A stretch of DNA of 64,000 nucleotides from Rhodothalassium salexigens DSM 2132 (GCF_004341375.1 NZ_SLXO01000007.1:62001-126000), one strand, 5' to 3'. Counted from the first letter of the stretch, positions 14,849 to 25,656 are shown. Numbers and translations are program-made. Notes: generated by a model not told the origin, from the letters alone.

Positions 14849-16702
14849 ATGACCAAAACCTTGATCATCCCGGTGACCACGCTGGTGACCGGTCTCGCCG
14901 TGCTCGCCCTGGTGTTCGCGCTGGGCATTCCGCCCCTGTCCACCACCGGGCTGACCTATCTGTTCGTCGGCGTCAGCTTCGGGCTCTATTTCGGCATCGC
15001 GATCTGGTCCAAGGCCGGCTCGACGCGCGATTTCTATGTGGCCGGCGGCGGCGTGCCGCCGGTGATGAACGGCATGGCCACCGCCGCCGACTGGATGAGC
15101 GCGGCCAGCTTCATCTCCATGGCCGGGATCATCGCCTTTGCCGGCTATGACGGCTCGGTCTATCTGATGGGCTGGACCGGCGGCTATGTGCTGTTGGCGC
15201 TGCTGCTGGCCCCGTATCTGCGCAAGTTCGGTCAGTTCACGGTGCCCGACTTCATCGGCGAGCGCTATTATTCGCGCACCGCCCGGGTCATCGCCGTGGT
15301 GTGCCTGATCGTCATCTCGTTCACCTATGTGGCCGGCCAGATGCGCGGTGTCGGCATCGTGTTTTCGCGCTTTCTGGAGGTGCCGATCGACTGGGGGGTG
15401 ATCATCGGCATGGCGATCGTGTTCGTCTATGCGGTGTTCGGCGGCATGAAGGGGGTCACCTATACCCAGGTGGCGCAGTATTGCGTGCTGATCTTCGCCT
15501 ATATGGTGCCGGCGATTTTCATCTCGATCCTGATCACCGGCAATCCGGTGCCGCAACTGGGTCTCGGCGCCGACGTCGCCGGTGAACCGGGCACCTCGGT
15601 GCTGGTCAAGCTCAACCAGGTGCTCTCCGACCTGGGCTTCGGTGCCTATACCGACGGCTCGAAATCGACCCTCGACGTGTTCGCGATCACCGCCGCCTTG
15701 ATGGTCGGCACCGCCGGGCTGCCGCACGTGATCGTCCGCTTCTTCACCGTGCCCAAGGCGTCGGATGCGCGCACCTCGGCGGGCTGGGCGCTGGTGTTCA
15801 TCGCCATTCTCTACACGACCGCGCCGTCGGTGGCGGCGTTCGCGCGGCTCAACCTGGTCGATACCGTGGCCGAAACGCCCTATGAACAGACGCCGCAATG
15901 GGTCAAGACCTGGGAAGGCATCGGGCTGATCGGCTGGGCCGACAAAAATGACGACGGCCGCATCCAGTACGGCCCCGGCGACGCGCTGGCCGGCAAGCCC
16001 GAATTCACCGGCGAGACCGGCGCGTCGGGCGAGCGCCAAGTCGCCAACCCCAATCCCGACACCGCCAACGAGCTTTATGTGGACCGCGACATCATGGTGC
16101 TGGCGAACCCCGAAATCGCTCAATTGCCGGGCTGGGTGATCGCGCTGGTGGCCGCCGGCGGCGTCGCGGCGGCGCTGAGCACCGCGGCGGGGCTGTTGCT
16201 GGTGATCTCCAGTTCGATCAGCCACGACCTGCTGCGCAAGACCTTCACCCCCGGCATCTCGGACGCCCAGGAGCTGTTGATCGCCCGGGTGGCGATCGCC
16301 GCGGCGATCGGGGTCGCCGGCTATTTCGGCATCCATCCGCCCGATTTCGTGGCTGCCGTGGTCGCCCTGGCCTTTGGGCTGGCGGCGTCGTCGCTGTTCC
16401 CGGTGATTCTGATGGGCATCTTCAGCTACCGGATGAACAAGGAAGGCGCCATCGCCGGCATGGTCGCCGGGCTTGGCTTCACCATGACCTATATCGTGCT
16501 GTTCAAGTTCGCCGGCGTCAGCAGCGACTATCTGCTGTTCGGCATCTCGCCCGAGGGCATCGGCACGGTGGGTATGGTGATCAACTTCGCCGTCGCCTAT
16601 GCGGTGTCGCGACTCACCAAGACGCCGCCGCTCGCGGTGCGCGAGTTGGTCGAGCATATCCGGATACCGTCAGGCGCCGGCGCCGCGCCCAGCGCCCACT
16701 GA
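14849..16702 (+). CDS. Sodium:solute symporter, VC_2705 family (acetate-type)
   Basis: 617 residues, an SSS-family transporter with about 13 TM helices. Seen: SKAGSTRDFYVAGGGVPPVM, ATAADWMSAASFISMAG, YVAGQMRGVGIVFSRF, and a cytosolic or periplasmic insertion (about residues 340-420) containing the Asp-rich DKNDDGRIQYGPGD, which resembles a calcium-binding EF-hand-like loop and is typical of this subfamily. A GGGAGG site precedes the ATG at 14849. The partner DUF4212 gene lies 11 bp upstream. Relatives such as ActP carry acetate and other short monocarboxylates with Na+; the substrate here is inferred from family only. No regulator or acs gene is adjacent. Confidence 0.9.
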   Translation: MTKTLIIPVTTLVTGLAVLALVFALGIPPLSTTGLTYLFVGVSFGLYFGIAIWSKAGSTRDFYVAGGGVPPVMNGMATAADWMSAASFISMAGIIAFAGYDGSVYLMGWTGGYVLLALLLAPYLRKFGQFTVPDFIGERYYSRTARVIAVVCLIVISFTYVAGQMRGVGIVFSRFLEVPIDWGVIIGMAIVFVYAVFGGMKGVTYTQVAQYCVLIFAYMVPAIFISILITGNPVPQLGLGADVAGEPGTSVLVKLNQVLSDLGFGAYTDGSKSTLDVFAITAALMVGTAGLPHVIVRFFTVPKASDARTSAGWALVFIAILYTTAPSVAAFARLNLVDTVAETPYEQTPQWVKTWEGIGLIGWADKNDDGRIQYGPGDALAGKPEFTGETGASGERQVANPNPDTANELYVDRDIMVLANPEIAQLPGWVIALVAAGGVAAALSTAAGLLLVISSSISHDLLRKTFTPGISDAQELLIARVAIAAAIGVAGYFGIHPPDFVAAVVALAFGLAASSLFPVILMGIFSYRMNKEGAIAGMVAGLGFTMTYIVLFKFAGVSSDYLLFGISPEGIGTVGMVINFAVAYAVSRLTKTPPLAVRELVEHIRIPSGAGAAPSAH

Positions 16703-16780
16703 GCCCAAGACTCAAGACCCAAGGCTCAAGACCCACGATCCGGGGCGGCGGCATCCACCGCCGCCCCGGCAGGCTCTCGG

Positions 16781-17668
16781 TCAGTCGGGCGCCGGCCCGC
16801 GACGGGCATAGATCAGAAATTCCACATTGCCCTCGGGGCCCTTGATCGGGCTTTCGGTCAGGCCGGCCACCGACCAGCCGTCGAGGCCATCGAACCAGGC
16901 GCGGATGCGCGCGCACACCTCGGCGTGCAGGGCCGGGTCGCGGACCACGCCGCCCTTGCCGACCCGCTCGCGGCCGACCTCGAACTGCGGCTTGATCAAC
17001 GCCACGCAGAAACCGCCCGGCCGCACCAGCCCCAAGGCCGCCGGCAACACCACTTCCAAGCCGATGAAACTGGCGTCGCAGACCACGCCGTCCACCGGCG
17101 CGGGGATCAGCGCGGCGTCCAGGTGGCGTGCATTGGTCTTTTCCAGCACCACCACGCGGTCGTCCTGGCGCAGGCTCCAGGCCAATTGGCCGTGGCCCAC
17201 ATCGACCGCATAGACGCGCGCCGCGCGGTTCTGCAATGCCACGTCGGTGAAACCGCCGGTACTGGCGCCCACGTCGATCAGGGTCAGGCCGTCCAGGGCG
17301 AGGTCGAACGCCTCGATGGCGTGGGCGAGCTTGCAGCCGCCGCGGCTGACCCAGGGGTGCGGACGGCCGCGCACCGTCAAGGGCTGGTCCGCCGCCACCG
17401 CCGTCCCCGGCTTGTCGATCCGCCGGTCGCCCGAGAACACCGCGCCGGCCATGATCAGCGCCTGCGCCTTGGCTCGGCTTTCAGCCTGCCCGCGCGCCAC
17501 CAGGGCGGCGTCGGCGCGCTCTCCCTTGGCGCGGCCGCCACCCGCCCGCGATGCCGAGCCCGACGCCTGACCGGGCGCCGGCCCTGGCGCCGAACGCGAA
17601 GGCGGCGACCCGGCCTGTGCCGTGCCGCCGCCCTTCGATCGAGAGGTCTTTTTCGCCACGTCGCTCAA
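16781..17668 (-). CDS. tlyA: TlyA family rRNA (cytidine-2'-O)-methyltransferase
   Basis: 295 residues. An N-terminal S4 RNA-binding domain (about 50-110: RADAALVARGQAESRAKAQA, then PWVSRGGCKLAHAIEAF) is followed by an FtsJ/RrmJ-like methyltransferase domain with the SAM motif LIDVGASTGGFTDVAL and a K-D-K catalytic set (DVGHGQLAW, DASFIGL, ALIKPQFEVGR). Family members methylate 16S and/or 23S rRNA; the hemolysin name is historical. The first 45 residues are low complexity (Ser/Gly/Ala/Pro/Lys) and the start codon used here is TTG at 17668 with a weak ribosome-binding site, so the true start may be further in. It lies 13 bp after dxs, ending the fadD-xseB-ispA-dxs-tlyA block. Confidence 0.9.
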   Translation of the reverse strand: MSDVAKKTSRSKGGGTAQAGSPPSRSAPGPAPGQASGSASRAGGGRAKGERADAALVARGQAESRAKAQALIMAGAVFSGDRRIDKPGTAVAADQPLTVRGRPHPWVSRGGCKLAHAIEAFDLALDGLTLIDVGASTGGFTDVALQNRAARVYAVDVGHGQLAWSLRQDDRVVVLEKTNARHLDAALIPAPVDGVVCDASFIGLEVVLPAALGLVRPGGFCVALIKPQFEVGRERVGKGGVVRDPALHAEVCARIRAWFDGLDGWSVAGLTESPIKGPEGNVEFLIYARRGPAPD

Positions 17669-17681
17669 GCCAGGCGCCCGG

Positions 17682-19637
17682 TCAGGCGCGCGCCTTGCCC
17701 CCGGCCAGATCGGCGGCGGCGGTCGCGTCCGACAGGTCGTTGCGGCCCAACGCCTTGAGCGCCTGTTCGACGATCTGCGGCGCGGTCAGGCCGGCGGCCT
17801 CGTACATGGCATCGGGGCTGTCCTGATCCTGATAGAGGTCGGGCAGCTTCATGATCCGCAGCTTCAAGTCGGTGCCGTCGAGAATCCCTGCGCCGACCAG
17901 ATAGTCGCTCACATGGGCGCCGAAACCGCCGATCGAGCCTTCTTCGACGGTGATCAGCACCTCGTGATTGGCCGCCAGATCGCGAATCAGCGCGGTGTCA
18001 AGCGGCTTGGCGAAGCGCGCGTCGGCCACCGTGGTCGACAGGCCGCGCGCTTCGAGCGCCTCGGCGGCCTTCAACGCCTCGCCCAGGCGACCGCCCAGGG
18101 ACAGGATCGCCACCTTGTCGCCCGCGCGCAGCACCCGGCCCTTGCCGATCTCCAGCGCCTCGATCTCGTCGGGCATGTCGACGCCGAGCCCTTCGCCGCG
18201 CGGATAGCGGAAGGCGATCGGGCCGTCATTATATTCGACGGCGGTCTTGACCATGCGCTTGAGGTCGGCCTCGTCGCCGGCCGCCATGACCACCATATTG
18301 GGCAAGGCCGCCAGATAGGTGACGTCGAAGCTGCCGGCATGGGTCGAGCCGTCGGCGCCGACCAGGCCGGCGCGGTCGATGGCGAAGCGCACCGGCAGGT
18401 TCTGGATCGCCACGTCGTGGACCACCTGGTCATAGGCGCGTTGCAGGAAGGTGGAATAGATCGCCGTGAACGGCTTGTAGCCCTCGCAGGCCAGCCCCGC
18501 CGCGAAGGTCACCGCGTGCTGCTCGGCGATGCCCACGTCGAAGGTGCGGTCGGGGAAGTGCTTCTCGAAATCGCTGACGCCGGTGCCGCCGGGCATCGCC
18601 GCGGTGATCGCGACGATCTTGTCGTCGTCCTTGGCTTCCTCGATCAACTGCTCGGCGAACACGGCGGTGTATTGCGGCGCCTTGGCCGGACCGCCCTTCT
18701 TCTGTTCGCCGGTGACCACGTCGAACTTCTTGACCGCGTGATACTTTTCCTTGTGCTCGGACCCGAACGGGTGGCCGCGCCCCTTTTCGGTCACCACATG
18801 GACCAGGATCGGGCCGTTGCCGCTGTCGCGCACATTCTCGAACACCGGCACCAGATGGTCCAGATTGTGGCCGTCGATCGGGCCCACATAATAGAAGCCC
18901 AGTTCTTCGAACAGCGTGCCGCCGGTGACCATGCCGCGGGCATATTCTTCGGCCCGGCGCGCGGTCTCTTTCAAGGTGCGGCCCAGGCGGCTGGTGACCA
19001 TCTTGCCGATGTCGCGGATCGAGTGATAGCTCTGCGACGACAGCACGCGGCTGAGATAGGCGCTCAAGGCACCGACCGCCGGCGCGATCGACATGTCGTT
19101 GTCATTGAGCACCACCACCAGACGGTTGCCGGCCTGATGGGCGTTGTTCATGGCTTCATAGGCCATGCCCGCCGACATCGCGCCGTCGCCGATCACCGCG
19201 ATGGCCTTTTCCGGCCGGCCGGCGAGCTTGCTGGCCACCGCCATGCCGAGCCCGGCCGAGATCGAGGTCGACGAGTGGCCGGCGCCGAACGGGTCGTAAT
19301 CGCTTTCCTTGCGCTTGGTGAAGCCCGACAGGCCGCCGCCCTGGCGGATCGACAGCATACGCTCGCGCCGGCCGGTGAGGATCTTGTGCGGATAGGCCTG
19401 GTGGCCCACATCCCAGATCAACCGGTCGTGCGGGGTGTTGAACACATAGTGCAGGGCCACCGTCAACTCGACCACGCCCAGGCCGGCGCCGAAATGGCCG
19501 CCGGTCTGGCTCACCGACCAGATCATGTCCGAGCGCACTTCATCGGCGACGGCGCGCAAGTCACCTGGCGTCATACGGCGCAGGTCCTCAGGCCAGGTGA
19601 TCTGATCCAGATGCGGTGTTTCGGGTCGGTTGGTCAT
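17682..19637 (-). CDS. dxs: 1-deoxy-D-xylulose-5-phosphate synthase
   Basis: 651 residues; the thiamine-diphosphate enzyme that condenses pyruvate and glyceraldehyde 3-phosphate, first step of the MEP isoprenoid pathway. Seen: the N-terminal TPP domain with [50 protein letters not shown] and NDNDMSI; the pyrimidine-binding domain with [20 protein letters not shown]; and a C-terminal transketolase domain. The ATG at 19637 ([19 protein letters not shown]) has an AGAGGTAAGGG element before it, and the 17-codon upstream extension is rejected. ispA is directly upstream on the same strand (67 bp) and tlyA 13 bp downstream: a conserved alphaproteobacterial isoprenoid operon. Confidence 0.97.
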   Translation of the reverse strand: MTNRPETPHLDQITWPEDLRRMTPGDLRAVADEVRSDMIWSVSQTGGHFGAGLGVVELTVALHYVFNTPHDRLIWDVGHQAYPHKILTGRRERMLSIRQGGGLSGFTKRKESDYDPFGAGHSSTSISAGLGMAVASKLAGRPEKAIAVIGDGAMSAGMAYEAMNNAHQAGNRLVVVLNDNDMSIAPAVGALSAYLSRVLSSQSYHSIRDIGKMVTSRLGRTLKETARRAEEYARGMVTGGTLFEELGFYYVGPIDGHNLDHLVPVFENVRDSGNGPILVHVVTEKGRGHPFGSEHKEKYHAVKKFDVVTGEQKKGGPAKAPQYTAVFAEQLIEEAKDDDKIVAITAAMPGGTGVSDFEKHFPDRTFDVGIAEQHAVTFAAGLACEGYKPFTAIYSTFLQRAYDQVVHDVAIQNLPVRFAIDRAGLVGADGSTHAGSFDVTYLAALPNMVVMAAGDEADLKRMVKTAVEYNDGPIAFRYPRGEGLGVDMPDEIEALEIGKGRVLRAGDKVAILSLGGRLGEALKAAEALEARGLSTTVADARFAKPLDTALIRDLAANHEVLITVEEGSIGGFGAHVSDYLVGAGILDGTDLKLRIMKLPDLYQDQDSPDAMYEAAGLTAPQIVEQALKALGRNDLSDATAAADLAGGKARA

Positions 19638-19704
19638 GCCCTTACCTCTGTTTTCGTCGCGGATGCAGGCCGGCCCCGGCCGGCGCACCCCACGACCACT
19701 ACCC

Positions 19705-20616
19705 TTACGATTTCCGCTGAACCGCGTACAGGGCCACTTCCTTCAATAACCGTGCTTTGTCGCCAAATTCGGCCAGACAATCAATAGACTGCTCGACCAG
19801 AAAGTCGGCATGGGCACGCGCCTTATCGACGCCCCAGCGGTTGACCAGGGTCGCCTTGCCGGCATCGTCGTCCTTCTGGGTCGCCTTGCCGAGCGCTTCG
19901 GCCGACGACTCCAGGTCCAGAATGTCATCGGCGATCTGAAACGCGAAGCCCATGGAGCGGGCGTAAGAGATCAACGCGTGGTGCGCCGCCGGCCCGGCCT
20001 TGCCCAGAACCGCGCCCATTTCCACCGCCGCGGTGATCAGCGCGCCGGTCTTCATCTGTTGCAGGCGGGTGATCTGTTCCTCGCCATAGCTCAGCCCCTC
20101 GGCCTCGGCGCGCAGGTCGATCATCTGGCCGCCGACCATGCCGTGATGGCCGCTGGCGCGCGCCAGCGTCGACACCAGGCCGATGCGCACGCGCGGGTCG
20201 GGGTGGGTGGCCTCGTCGCTCAACACCTCGAAGGCGAAGGTCAACAGCGCGTCGCCGGCGAGCACCGCCGTGGCCTCGTCGAACTGCTTGTGGGTGGTCG
20301 GCTGGCCGCGGCGCAGATCGTCGTCGTCCATGGCCGGCAGGTCGTCATGGACCAGCGAATAGGTGTGCACGCATTCCACTGCCGCCGCCGCGCGCAGGCT
20401 GGCCTCGCGCGACACGCCGAACAGGTCGGCCGCCGCCACGGTGAGAAACGGGCGCATGCGCTTGCCGCCGGCGAACAGCGCATAGCGCATGGCCTCGACC
20501 ACGCGCGCCTCGCCGCCGGCGGGCACGCTCAGCAAGGTGTCGAGGGTCCCCTCCACATCCCGGGCGATGGCGCTCAGGTTGGTCTTCAGCGGTTCGAAAT
20601 CCAGAATCTCAGCCAT
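19705..20616 (-). CDS. ispA: Polyprenyl (farnesyl/geranyl) diphosphate synthase
   Basis: 303 residues; head-to-tail condensation of isopentenyl diphosphate with allylic diphosphates. Both Asp-rich motifs are present: [14 protein letters not shown] (near residue 85) and DDILD (near 230), with GGKRMRPFL and the [17 protein letters not shown] segment between. The motifs are the class II FPP/GGPP type with the two-residue insertion in the first motif. Product length cannot be read from the sequence; FPP is the usual product of this operon position. It overlaps the xseB stop by 8 bp. Confidence 0.94.
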   Translation of the reverse strand: MAEILDFEPLKTNLSAIARDVEGTLDTLLSVPAGGEARVVEAMRYALFAGGKRMRPFLTVAAADLFGVSREASLRAAAAVECVHTYSLVHDDLPAMDDDDLRRGQPTTHKQFDEATAVLAGDALLTFAFEVLSDEATHPDPRVRIGLVSTLARASGHHGMVGGQMIDLRAEAEGLSYGEEQITRLQQMKTGALITAAVEMGAVLGKAGPAAHHALISYARSMGFAFQIADDILDLESSAEALGKATQKDDDAGKATLVNRWGVDKARAHADFLVEQSIDCLAEFGDKARLLKEVALYAVQRKS

Positions 20617-20935
20617 GGGTCTCCGGGTCGGTTGTCCGAGTGCCGGTGGCGACGCCGCCGCTCACCGCCACGGTTTCGATGCGCGCCTCGGCCTGGCGCA
20701 GCTTGTCCTCGCAATAGCGCCGCAACGCCTCGCCGCGCTCGTAGATGGCGATCGATTCCTCCAACGCCACCTCACCGCTTTCAAGCCGGGCGACGATCTG
20801 TTCGAGCTCGGCCATGGCCTGTTCGAAGCTCATGGCGCGCACATCCTCGGGAACCGTCACGGAGCCGGCCGTCTGGCCGGTGCCCGTGCCGGTATCGATC
20901 CCGGTCTGCGTATCGCTCTGCCCGTCGTCGGTCAC
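20609..20935 (-). CDS. xseB: Exodeoxyribonuclease VII small subunit
   Basis: 108 residues. The core [20 protein letters not shown], then [20 protein letters not shown] and [13 protein letters not shown], is the whole XseB family signature of two antiparallel helices that bind XseA. About 34 Thr/Gly/Asp-rich residues precede it and 20 follow, so the true start might be the internal ATG of MSFEQ. The annotated start is GTG at 20935, which forms a GTGA overlap with the fadD stop; at the other end it overlaps ispA by 8 bp. Coupling to ispA is conserved widely in proteobacteria. Confidence 0.94.
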   Translation of the reverse strand: MTDDGQSDTQTGIDTGTGTGQTAGSVTVPEDVRAMSFEQAMAELEQIVARLESGEVALEESIAIYERGEALRRYCEDKLRQAEARIETVAVSGGVATGTRTTDPETHG

Positions 20936-22650
20936 GCTCGCTGCCCTTCCCGCTTGGCCGATGCTGTTACGCGGGCTTCGTATTTCGCCCGTTCCTCCTC
21001 GACAAGCTCTTTCTTGGACAATTTGCCCACCATGGTCTTGGGCAGGCTGTCGCGAAACTCGATTTCCCGCGGCAATTCATGCTTGCCCAGGCGTTCGCGC
21101 AGATAGCTCAGCAAGCGCTCATCTTCGAGACTGTGATCCTCCTTGAGCACCACGAACGCCTTGGGCGCCTCGCCCAAATGGTCGTGGGGGATGCCGATTA
21201 CCGTGCATTCCTGGACCGCGGGATGGCTGTAGACGGCTTCCTCCACGGTGCGCGGATAGACATTGAAGCCGCCGACCAGGATCAGGTCCTTGTTGCGGTC
21301 GATCAGATAGGTGTAGCCCTGGGCGTCCATATAGCCGATGTCGCCGGTGCGCAGCAGGCCATCGACCAGCACCTTGTCGCTGGCCTCGGGCTGCTTGAAA
21401 TAGCCCTTCATCACCTGCGGCCCGCGAATGCAGATCTCGCCGGTTTCGCCCACCGAGCGTTCGACGCGCGGGTCGTCGGGGTCGGTGATGACGATGTCGG
21501 TACCGGGCATCGGCAGGCCAATCGACCCGGAGCGGTTTTCGCCGATGATCGGATTGGCCGACGCGGTCGGCGACGATTCGGTCAGCCCATAGCCCTCATT
21601 GACCACCGAGCCCGGCACCCGCTCTTCGAACCGACGCTTGACCTCACGCGGCAGGGGCGCGCCGCCCGAAAAACACGCCTTGAGACTCGACAGGTCATAC
21701 TTGTCGAGCTTGGCGTGGTTGAGGATGGCGTTGAACATGGTCGGCACGCCGGGCATCTGCGTCACCCGCCGACGGGTCACCAGGTCGAGCGCCTCGTCGA
21801 GTTCGAACTTGGGCATCAGCACGATCTCGCCGCCGCCGAAGGTGGTCGCGTTCATCACCAGGGTCATGGCGAACACGTGGAACAGCGGCAGCGCGCCGAG
21901 CATCACCTCTTCGCCCGGCCGGATGGTGGGGTCCCAGGCCAGGGTCTGCTGGGCGTTGATCGACAGATTGGCGTGGGTGAGCATGGCGCCCTTGGGCGTG
22001 CCGGTGGTGCCGCCGGTGTATTGCAGCACCGCCACATCCTCGTGCGGGTCGAGGCCGGGGTCGGCATAGGCGCCGTCATTGTCGAGCAGCCGCCGCCAGC
22101 CGAGCCAACTGTCGTCATTGGGCAGGGCGGCGATCTGGCTGCCCTGGGTCAGGCTGTAGCCCAGCCCCTTGAGCGGCGGCAGCACATCGCGCAATGACGA
22201 CACGATCAGCCGCTGCAATCGGCTTTCGGTGAACACATGGTGGATGGTCGGGAACAACTGCGTCACGTCCAGGGTGACGATCAGGTCGGTTTCGCTGTCC
22301 TCCACCTGGTGCAACAATTCCGGCACCGAATAGAGCGGCGAATAATTGACCACCGTGGCCCCGGCCTTCAACGCGCCGTAATAGGCGACGACGAATTGCG
22401 GGCAGTTGGGCAGAAACAGGCCGACCTTGGTGCCGCGCCCGACGCCCAGCTCCTGCAACCCCTTGGCGAACCGGTCGCTCAACGCCTTCGTGTCGCGGTA
22501 GCGGTAGCGGCGGCCCTTGAAATAGAGGTGCGGCCGGTCGGGTCGGGCGGCGGCGGTCGCGTCCAACAGAGCATAGAGCGGTTTGGCCTCGAAGCGCTGA
22601 TGCCAGTCCACGTCTTGGGCATAGGCGGTCAACCAGGGGCGCTCGGTCAT
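20932..22650 (-). CDS. fadD: Long-chain acyl-CoA ligase
   Basis: 572 residues; an ANL-superfamily enzyme that activates fatty acids to acyl-CoA via acyl-AMP. Seen: the AMP-binding P-loop [48 protein letters not shown], the hinge region [17 protein letters not shown], and the C-terminal catalytic lysine in [15 protein letters not shown]. An AAGGAG site 11 bases before the ATG at 22650 favours it over the ATG at 22668. It is the first gene of the block and is coupled to xseB by a 4-bp overlap, an unusual partner; most likely a simple operon accretion. Substrate chain length is inferred from the FadD-like architecture. Confidence 0.92.
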   Translation of the reverse strand: MTERPWLTAYAQDVDWHQRFEAKPLYALLDATAAARPDRPHLYFKGRRYRYRDTKALSDRFAKGLQELGVGRGTKVGLFLPNCPQFVVAYYGALKAGATVVNYSPLYSVPELLHQVEDSETDLIVTLDVTQLFPTIHHVFTESRLQRLIVSSLRDVLPPLKGLGYSLTQGSQIAALPNDDSWLGWRRLLDNDGAYADPGLDPHEDVAVLQYTGGTTGTPKGAMLTHANLSINAQQTLAWDPTIRPGEEVMLGALPLFHVFAMTLVMNATTFGGGEIVLMPKFELDEALDLVTRRRVTQMPGVPTMFNAILNHAKLDKYDLSSLKACFSGGAPLPREVKRRFEERVPGSVVNEGYGLTESSPTASANPIIGENRSGSIGLPMPGTDIVITDPDDPRVERSVGETGEICIRGPQVMKGYFKQPEASDKVLVDGLLRTGDIGYMDAQGYTYLIDRNKDLILVGGFNVYPRTVEEAVYSHPAVQECTVIGIPHDHLGEAPKAFVVLKEDHSLEDERLLSYLRERLGKHELPREIEFRDSLPKTMVGKLSKKELVEEERAKYEARVTASAKREGQRA

Positions 22651-22795
22651 CGGGGGCGTCTCCTTCATTGCGCGGCGGCCAGCCTAGTCAGCAATACCGA
22701 TGCGGAACAAGATGCCAATAAGAATAATAATAGGCCGCCGATTCCGCTCGGGCGCGCAGCCGCGCGCAACGCACGCTGAACGAACTGGGAACGAA

Positions 22796-23617
22796 CTAGA
22801 CGAAAAAGTCGGGCATCAACTCGGCGTCGGGGTCGACCGCATAGGCGCTCAGATCGTCGACGCCGGCGCGCGCCAGCACCTGGTCGTCGATGAAGAAATT
22901 GCCGGTCACCTCGCGCGCCGGCTGGGTCAGCACCCAATGCGCCGCATCGGCCATGATCTCGGGCTTGCGGCTGCGCCGCACCGCCTCATCGCCGCCGAGC
23001 AAGTTCTTGACCGCGGCGGTGGCGATGGCGGTGCGCGGCCACAGCGCGTTGAACGCCACGCCGCGGTCGCGGAACTCGCCGGCCATGCCGAGTACGCACA
23101 TGCTCATGCCGAACTTGGCCATGGTGTAGGCCACATGGCCCTTGAACCAGCGCTCTTCCATGTTGAGCGGCGGCGACAGGTTGAGCACATGCGGATTGTC
23201 GGCCTGCAACAGATGCGGCAGACACGCCTGCGAGCACAGAAAGGTGCCGCGGGTGTTGATCTGGTGCATCAGATCGTAGCGCTTCATGTCGGTGTGCAGG
23301 GTGTCGGTCAGTTGGATGGCGCTGGCATTGTTGACCAGGATGTCGATGCCGCCGAACGCCTCGACCGTCTGTGCCACCGCCGCGCGCACCTGGTCCTCGT
23401 CGCGGATGTCGGCCTTGATCGCCAGACCGCGGCCGCCGGCGGCCTCGATCTCTTCGACCGCGCTGTGGATGGTGCCCGGCAGCTTGGGGTGCGGCTGGTC
23501 GGTCTTGGCGACCACGGCAACGCGCGCGCCATCGGCGGCGGCGCGCCGGGCGATGGCCAGCCCGATACCGCGGCTGGCACCGGTGATGAACAGGGTTTTA
23601 TCGGTCAAACGACCCAT
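22796..23617 (-). CDS. SDR family oxidoreductase, HSDL2-like
   Basis: 273 residues. It is a classical Rossmann SDR: TGASRGIGLAIARR (cofactor glycines), DIRDEDQVRAAVAQ, NNASAIQLTD, the catalytic Ser in LNLSPPLNMEERWFKGH, and YTMAKFGMSM as the YxxxK pair. The LSPPLN and MCVLGMAGEFRDRGVAFNALWPRT segments match HSDL2, the hydroxysteroid-dehydrogenase-like group, rather than FabG. The physiological substrate of HSDL2 proteins is not settled (fatty-acid metabolism is suspected). The ATG at 23617 gives MGRLTDKTLFITG; 25 upstream codons are rejected. It is divergent from the Na+/Ca2+ exchanger. Confidence 0.9.
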   Translation of the reverse strand: MGRLTDKTLFITGASRGIGLAIARRAAADGARVAVVAKTDQPHPKLPGTIHSAVEEIEAAGGRGLAIKADIRDEDQVRAAVAQTVEAFGGIDILVNNASAIQLTDTLHTDMKRYDLMHQINTRGTFLCSQACLPHLLQADNPHVLNLSPPLNMEERWFKGHVAYTMAKFGMSMCVLGMAGEFRDRGVAFNALWPRTAIATAAVKNLLGGDEAVRRSRKPEIMADAAHWVLTQPAREVTGNFFIDDQVLARAGVDDLSAYAVDPDAELMPDFFV

Positions 23618-23824
23618 GAAGCGGCTCCCCGGATGAACGAAAGGATGAACGGTTTTGTTTGTTTTGGCCCAGGCTTGGTGGGCAGGCCCCACACGCTAGC
23701 CGGGGCACGGGGCCCTTTCAATCCATCTTGTGGGGGCTATATTGCTGACCCATATCCCGTTTGACCGTTTCGTTTGGCGGCGCCACAGCTTCAGGGCGCC
23801 GACCGGTCCGTTTAAGGAATTTCC

Positions 23825-24808
23825 ATGGCGTTATCGTTTGTCCAGGCGTTCGCCGGCTTGGTTTTGCTGATTTTCGCCGGCGACGTCTTGGTCCGTGGGT
23901 CCGTGCAACTCGCCGAACGGCTGGGCATTTCGCCGTTGATCATCGGCATGACCATCGTCGCCTGCGGCACCAGCGCGCCCGAATTGCTGGTCGGCGTCGA
24001 GGCGGTGCTCTTCGGCGCGCCGCGACTGGCCTTGGGCAATGTGGTCGGCTCGAACATCGCCAATGTGCTGCTGGTGGTCGGCTTGCCCGCGCTGATCGCG
24101 CCGATGACGTGCCAGGCACCGCGCCTGGTGCGCAACCTGTCGGTCATGCTGGCGATCACCGTGGTGTTCATCGCCATCGCCCACACCGGTCGGTTCGCCT
24201 GGTGGGACGGCCTGGTCCTGCTGGCCCTGCTGGTGGCGTTCATCTGGTGGAACATCCGGGCCGGGCGCCGCGACCCGCGCGTGGTCGAGGCGCTGGTGGA
24301 CATGGACGAGATCGAGGAAGCGTCGTCGGCGCCGCTCGCCTGGTCGATCCTGCTGGTCGCCGGCGGGCTCGCCGGCCTGGCGTTCGGCGCCGACCTGCTG
24401 GTCGAAGGCTCGGTGACCATCGCCGAAACGCTCGGCGTCCCCGAAGCGGTGATCGGCTTGACCATGGTCGCCATCGGTACCTCGCTGCCCGAGTTGATCA
24501 CCGCGATCATGGCCGCGGTGCGCTGCCAGTGCGACGTGGCGATCGGCAATGTGATCGGCTCCAACATCTTCAATCTGCTGGCGATTATCGGCGTGGCGTC
24601 GCTGTTCGGCGACGTGCCGGTGCCGTCGATCTTCCTCAAGTTCGACCTGTGGCTGATGCTTGCCGCATCGCTGGCGCTGGTGCCGTTCTGCGTCGCGCGG
24701 CGCGCGGTCGGCCGATGGAGCGGCCTGCTGCTGCTGCTCGCCTATGCGGGGTACATGGTCTGGCTCGCCACCGGCGATGTGGACGCCTATTTCAACGGAG
24801 TCGCCTGA
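23825..24808 (+). CDS. Calcium/sodium antiporter (CaCA family, YrbG-like)
   Basis: 327 residues, about 10 TM helices in two inverted repeats. Each repeat carries the alpha motif: GTSAPELLVGVEAVLFG with GNVVGSNIANVLLVVG in the first half, and GTSLPELITAIMAAVR with GNVIGSNIFNLLAIIG in the second. A charged loop (RRDPRVVEALVDMDEIEEAS) separates the halves. Members exchange Na+ for Ca2+ at the inner membrane. An AAGGA site precedes the ATG. Its stop overlaps the next gene's ATG (TGATG), so the antiporter and the SDR that follows are translationally coupled, with folB third. Confidence 0.95.
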   Translation: MALSFVQAFAGLVLLIFAGDVLVRGSVQLAERLGISPLIIGMTIVACGTSAPELLVGVEAVLFGAPRLALGNVVGSNIANVLLVVGLPALIAPMTCQAPRLVRNLSVMLAITVVFIAIAHTGRFAWWDGLVLLALLVAFIWWNIRAGRRDPRVVEALVDMDEIEEASSAPLAWSILLVAGGLAGLAFGADLLVEGSVTIAETLGVPEAVIGLTMVAIGTSLPELITAIMAAVRCQCDVAIGNVIGSNIFNLLAIIGVASLFGDVPVPSIFLKFDLWLMLAASLALVPFCVARRAVGRWSGLLLLLAYAGYMVWLATGDVDAYFNGVA

Positions 24809-25656
24809 TGACCGACCTCACGAGCGCCCCGGCGTTGGTCACCGGCGCCGGCCGGCGGATCGGCCGCCATCTGGCCTTGAGCCTTGCCGCCCGCGGCCAC
24901 CCGGTGGCCGTGCACTACAACCGCTCGGGCCGCGACGCACAGACGGTGGTCGACCGGATCGAAGGCGATGGCGGCCGGGCGGTGGCCGTGGCCGGCGACC
25001 TGCGCGACGAGGCGGCGGTGGCTGATCTGGTCGCGCGCGCCGGCGACGCCCTCGACGCACCTATCCGGCTGTTGGTCAACAATGCCTCGCTGTTCGACTA
25101 TGACGATATCTACACCGCCACCCGGCAAAGCTGGGACGACCATATGGCGGTCAATCTGCGCGCCCCGTTCGTGCTGTCGCAAGCGCTGGCGCAGCGTCTG
25201 GCCCGGGCCGAGACCGGGCCGGAAACGGGCCACGGCCTGATCGTCAACATCATCGATCAGCGGGTCTGGCGGCTCAACCCCAGCTTCACCACCTACACGC
25301 TGTCCAAGGCCGGCCTGTGGACGCTGACCCAGACCTTGGCCCAGGCGCTCGCGCCGCGCATCCGTGTCGCCGCCATCGGCCCCGGCCCGGTACTCGCCTC
25401 GATCCACCAGGACCGGGACAGCTTCGCCGCCGAAGCCGCAAACGTGCCCTTGCAACGGGGTCCCGATCTGGACGAGATTGCCCGCGCGCTCGACTTCATC
25501 GTCGACAGCCCCAGCCTGACCGGGCAGATGATTGCCCTCGACGGCGGCCAGCACCTGGCCTGGCAGACGCCCGACGTGCGCCATGGTGAACGCCCGGACG
25601 CCGCCAATCCGGACGCGCCACGCCCCGCCGCCCAGAACGGAGACACGGATGCCTGA
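24808..25656 (+). CDS. SDR family oxidoreductase, pteridine-reductase/FolM-like
   Basis: 282 residues. SDR motifs: TGAGRRIGRHLALSLAARGH (the Arg pair after TGA is typical of NADPH-dependent pteridine reductases), LVNNASLFDYDD, and YTLSKAGLWTLTQTLAQALA with the catalytic Tyr/Lys. The Ser position appears replaced in the IVNIIDQRVWRLNP strand, as in FolM/PTR1-type enzymes where Asp or other residues serve. FolM reduces dihydromonapterin and weakly dihydrofolate. The gene overlaps folB by 8 bp, which supports a pterin role; substrate is inference. The C-terminal 25 residues are disordered and extend past the usual SDR end. It is coupled to the antiporter by TGATG. Confidence 0.8.
   Translation: MTDLTSAPALVTGAGRRIGRHLALSLAARGHPVAVHYNRSGRDAQTVVDRIEGDGGRAVAVAGDLRDEAAVADLVARAGDALDAPIRLLVNNASLFDYDDIYTATRQSWDDHMAVNLRAPFVLSQALAQRLARAETGPETGHGLIVNIIDQRVWRLNPSFTTYTLSKAGLWTLTQTLAQALAPRIRVAAIGPGPVLASIHQDRDSFAAEAANVPLQRGPDLDEIARALDFIVDSPSLTGQMIALDGGQHLAWQTPDVRHGERPDAANPDAPRPAAQNGDTDA

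Noticed and set aside
14786-16657. A 623-codon minus-strand frame opposite the symporter
   Set aside because: Low-complexity His/Gln/Asp composition, an exact shadow of a gene with clear motifs on the plus strand.
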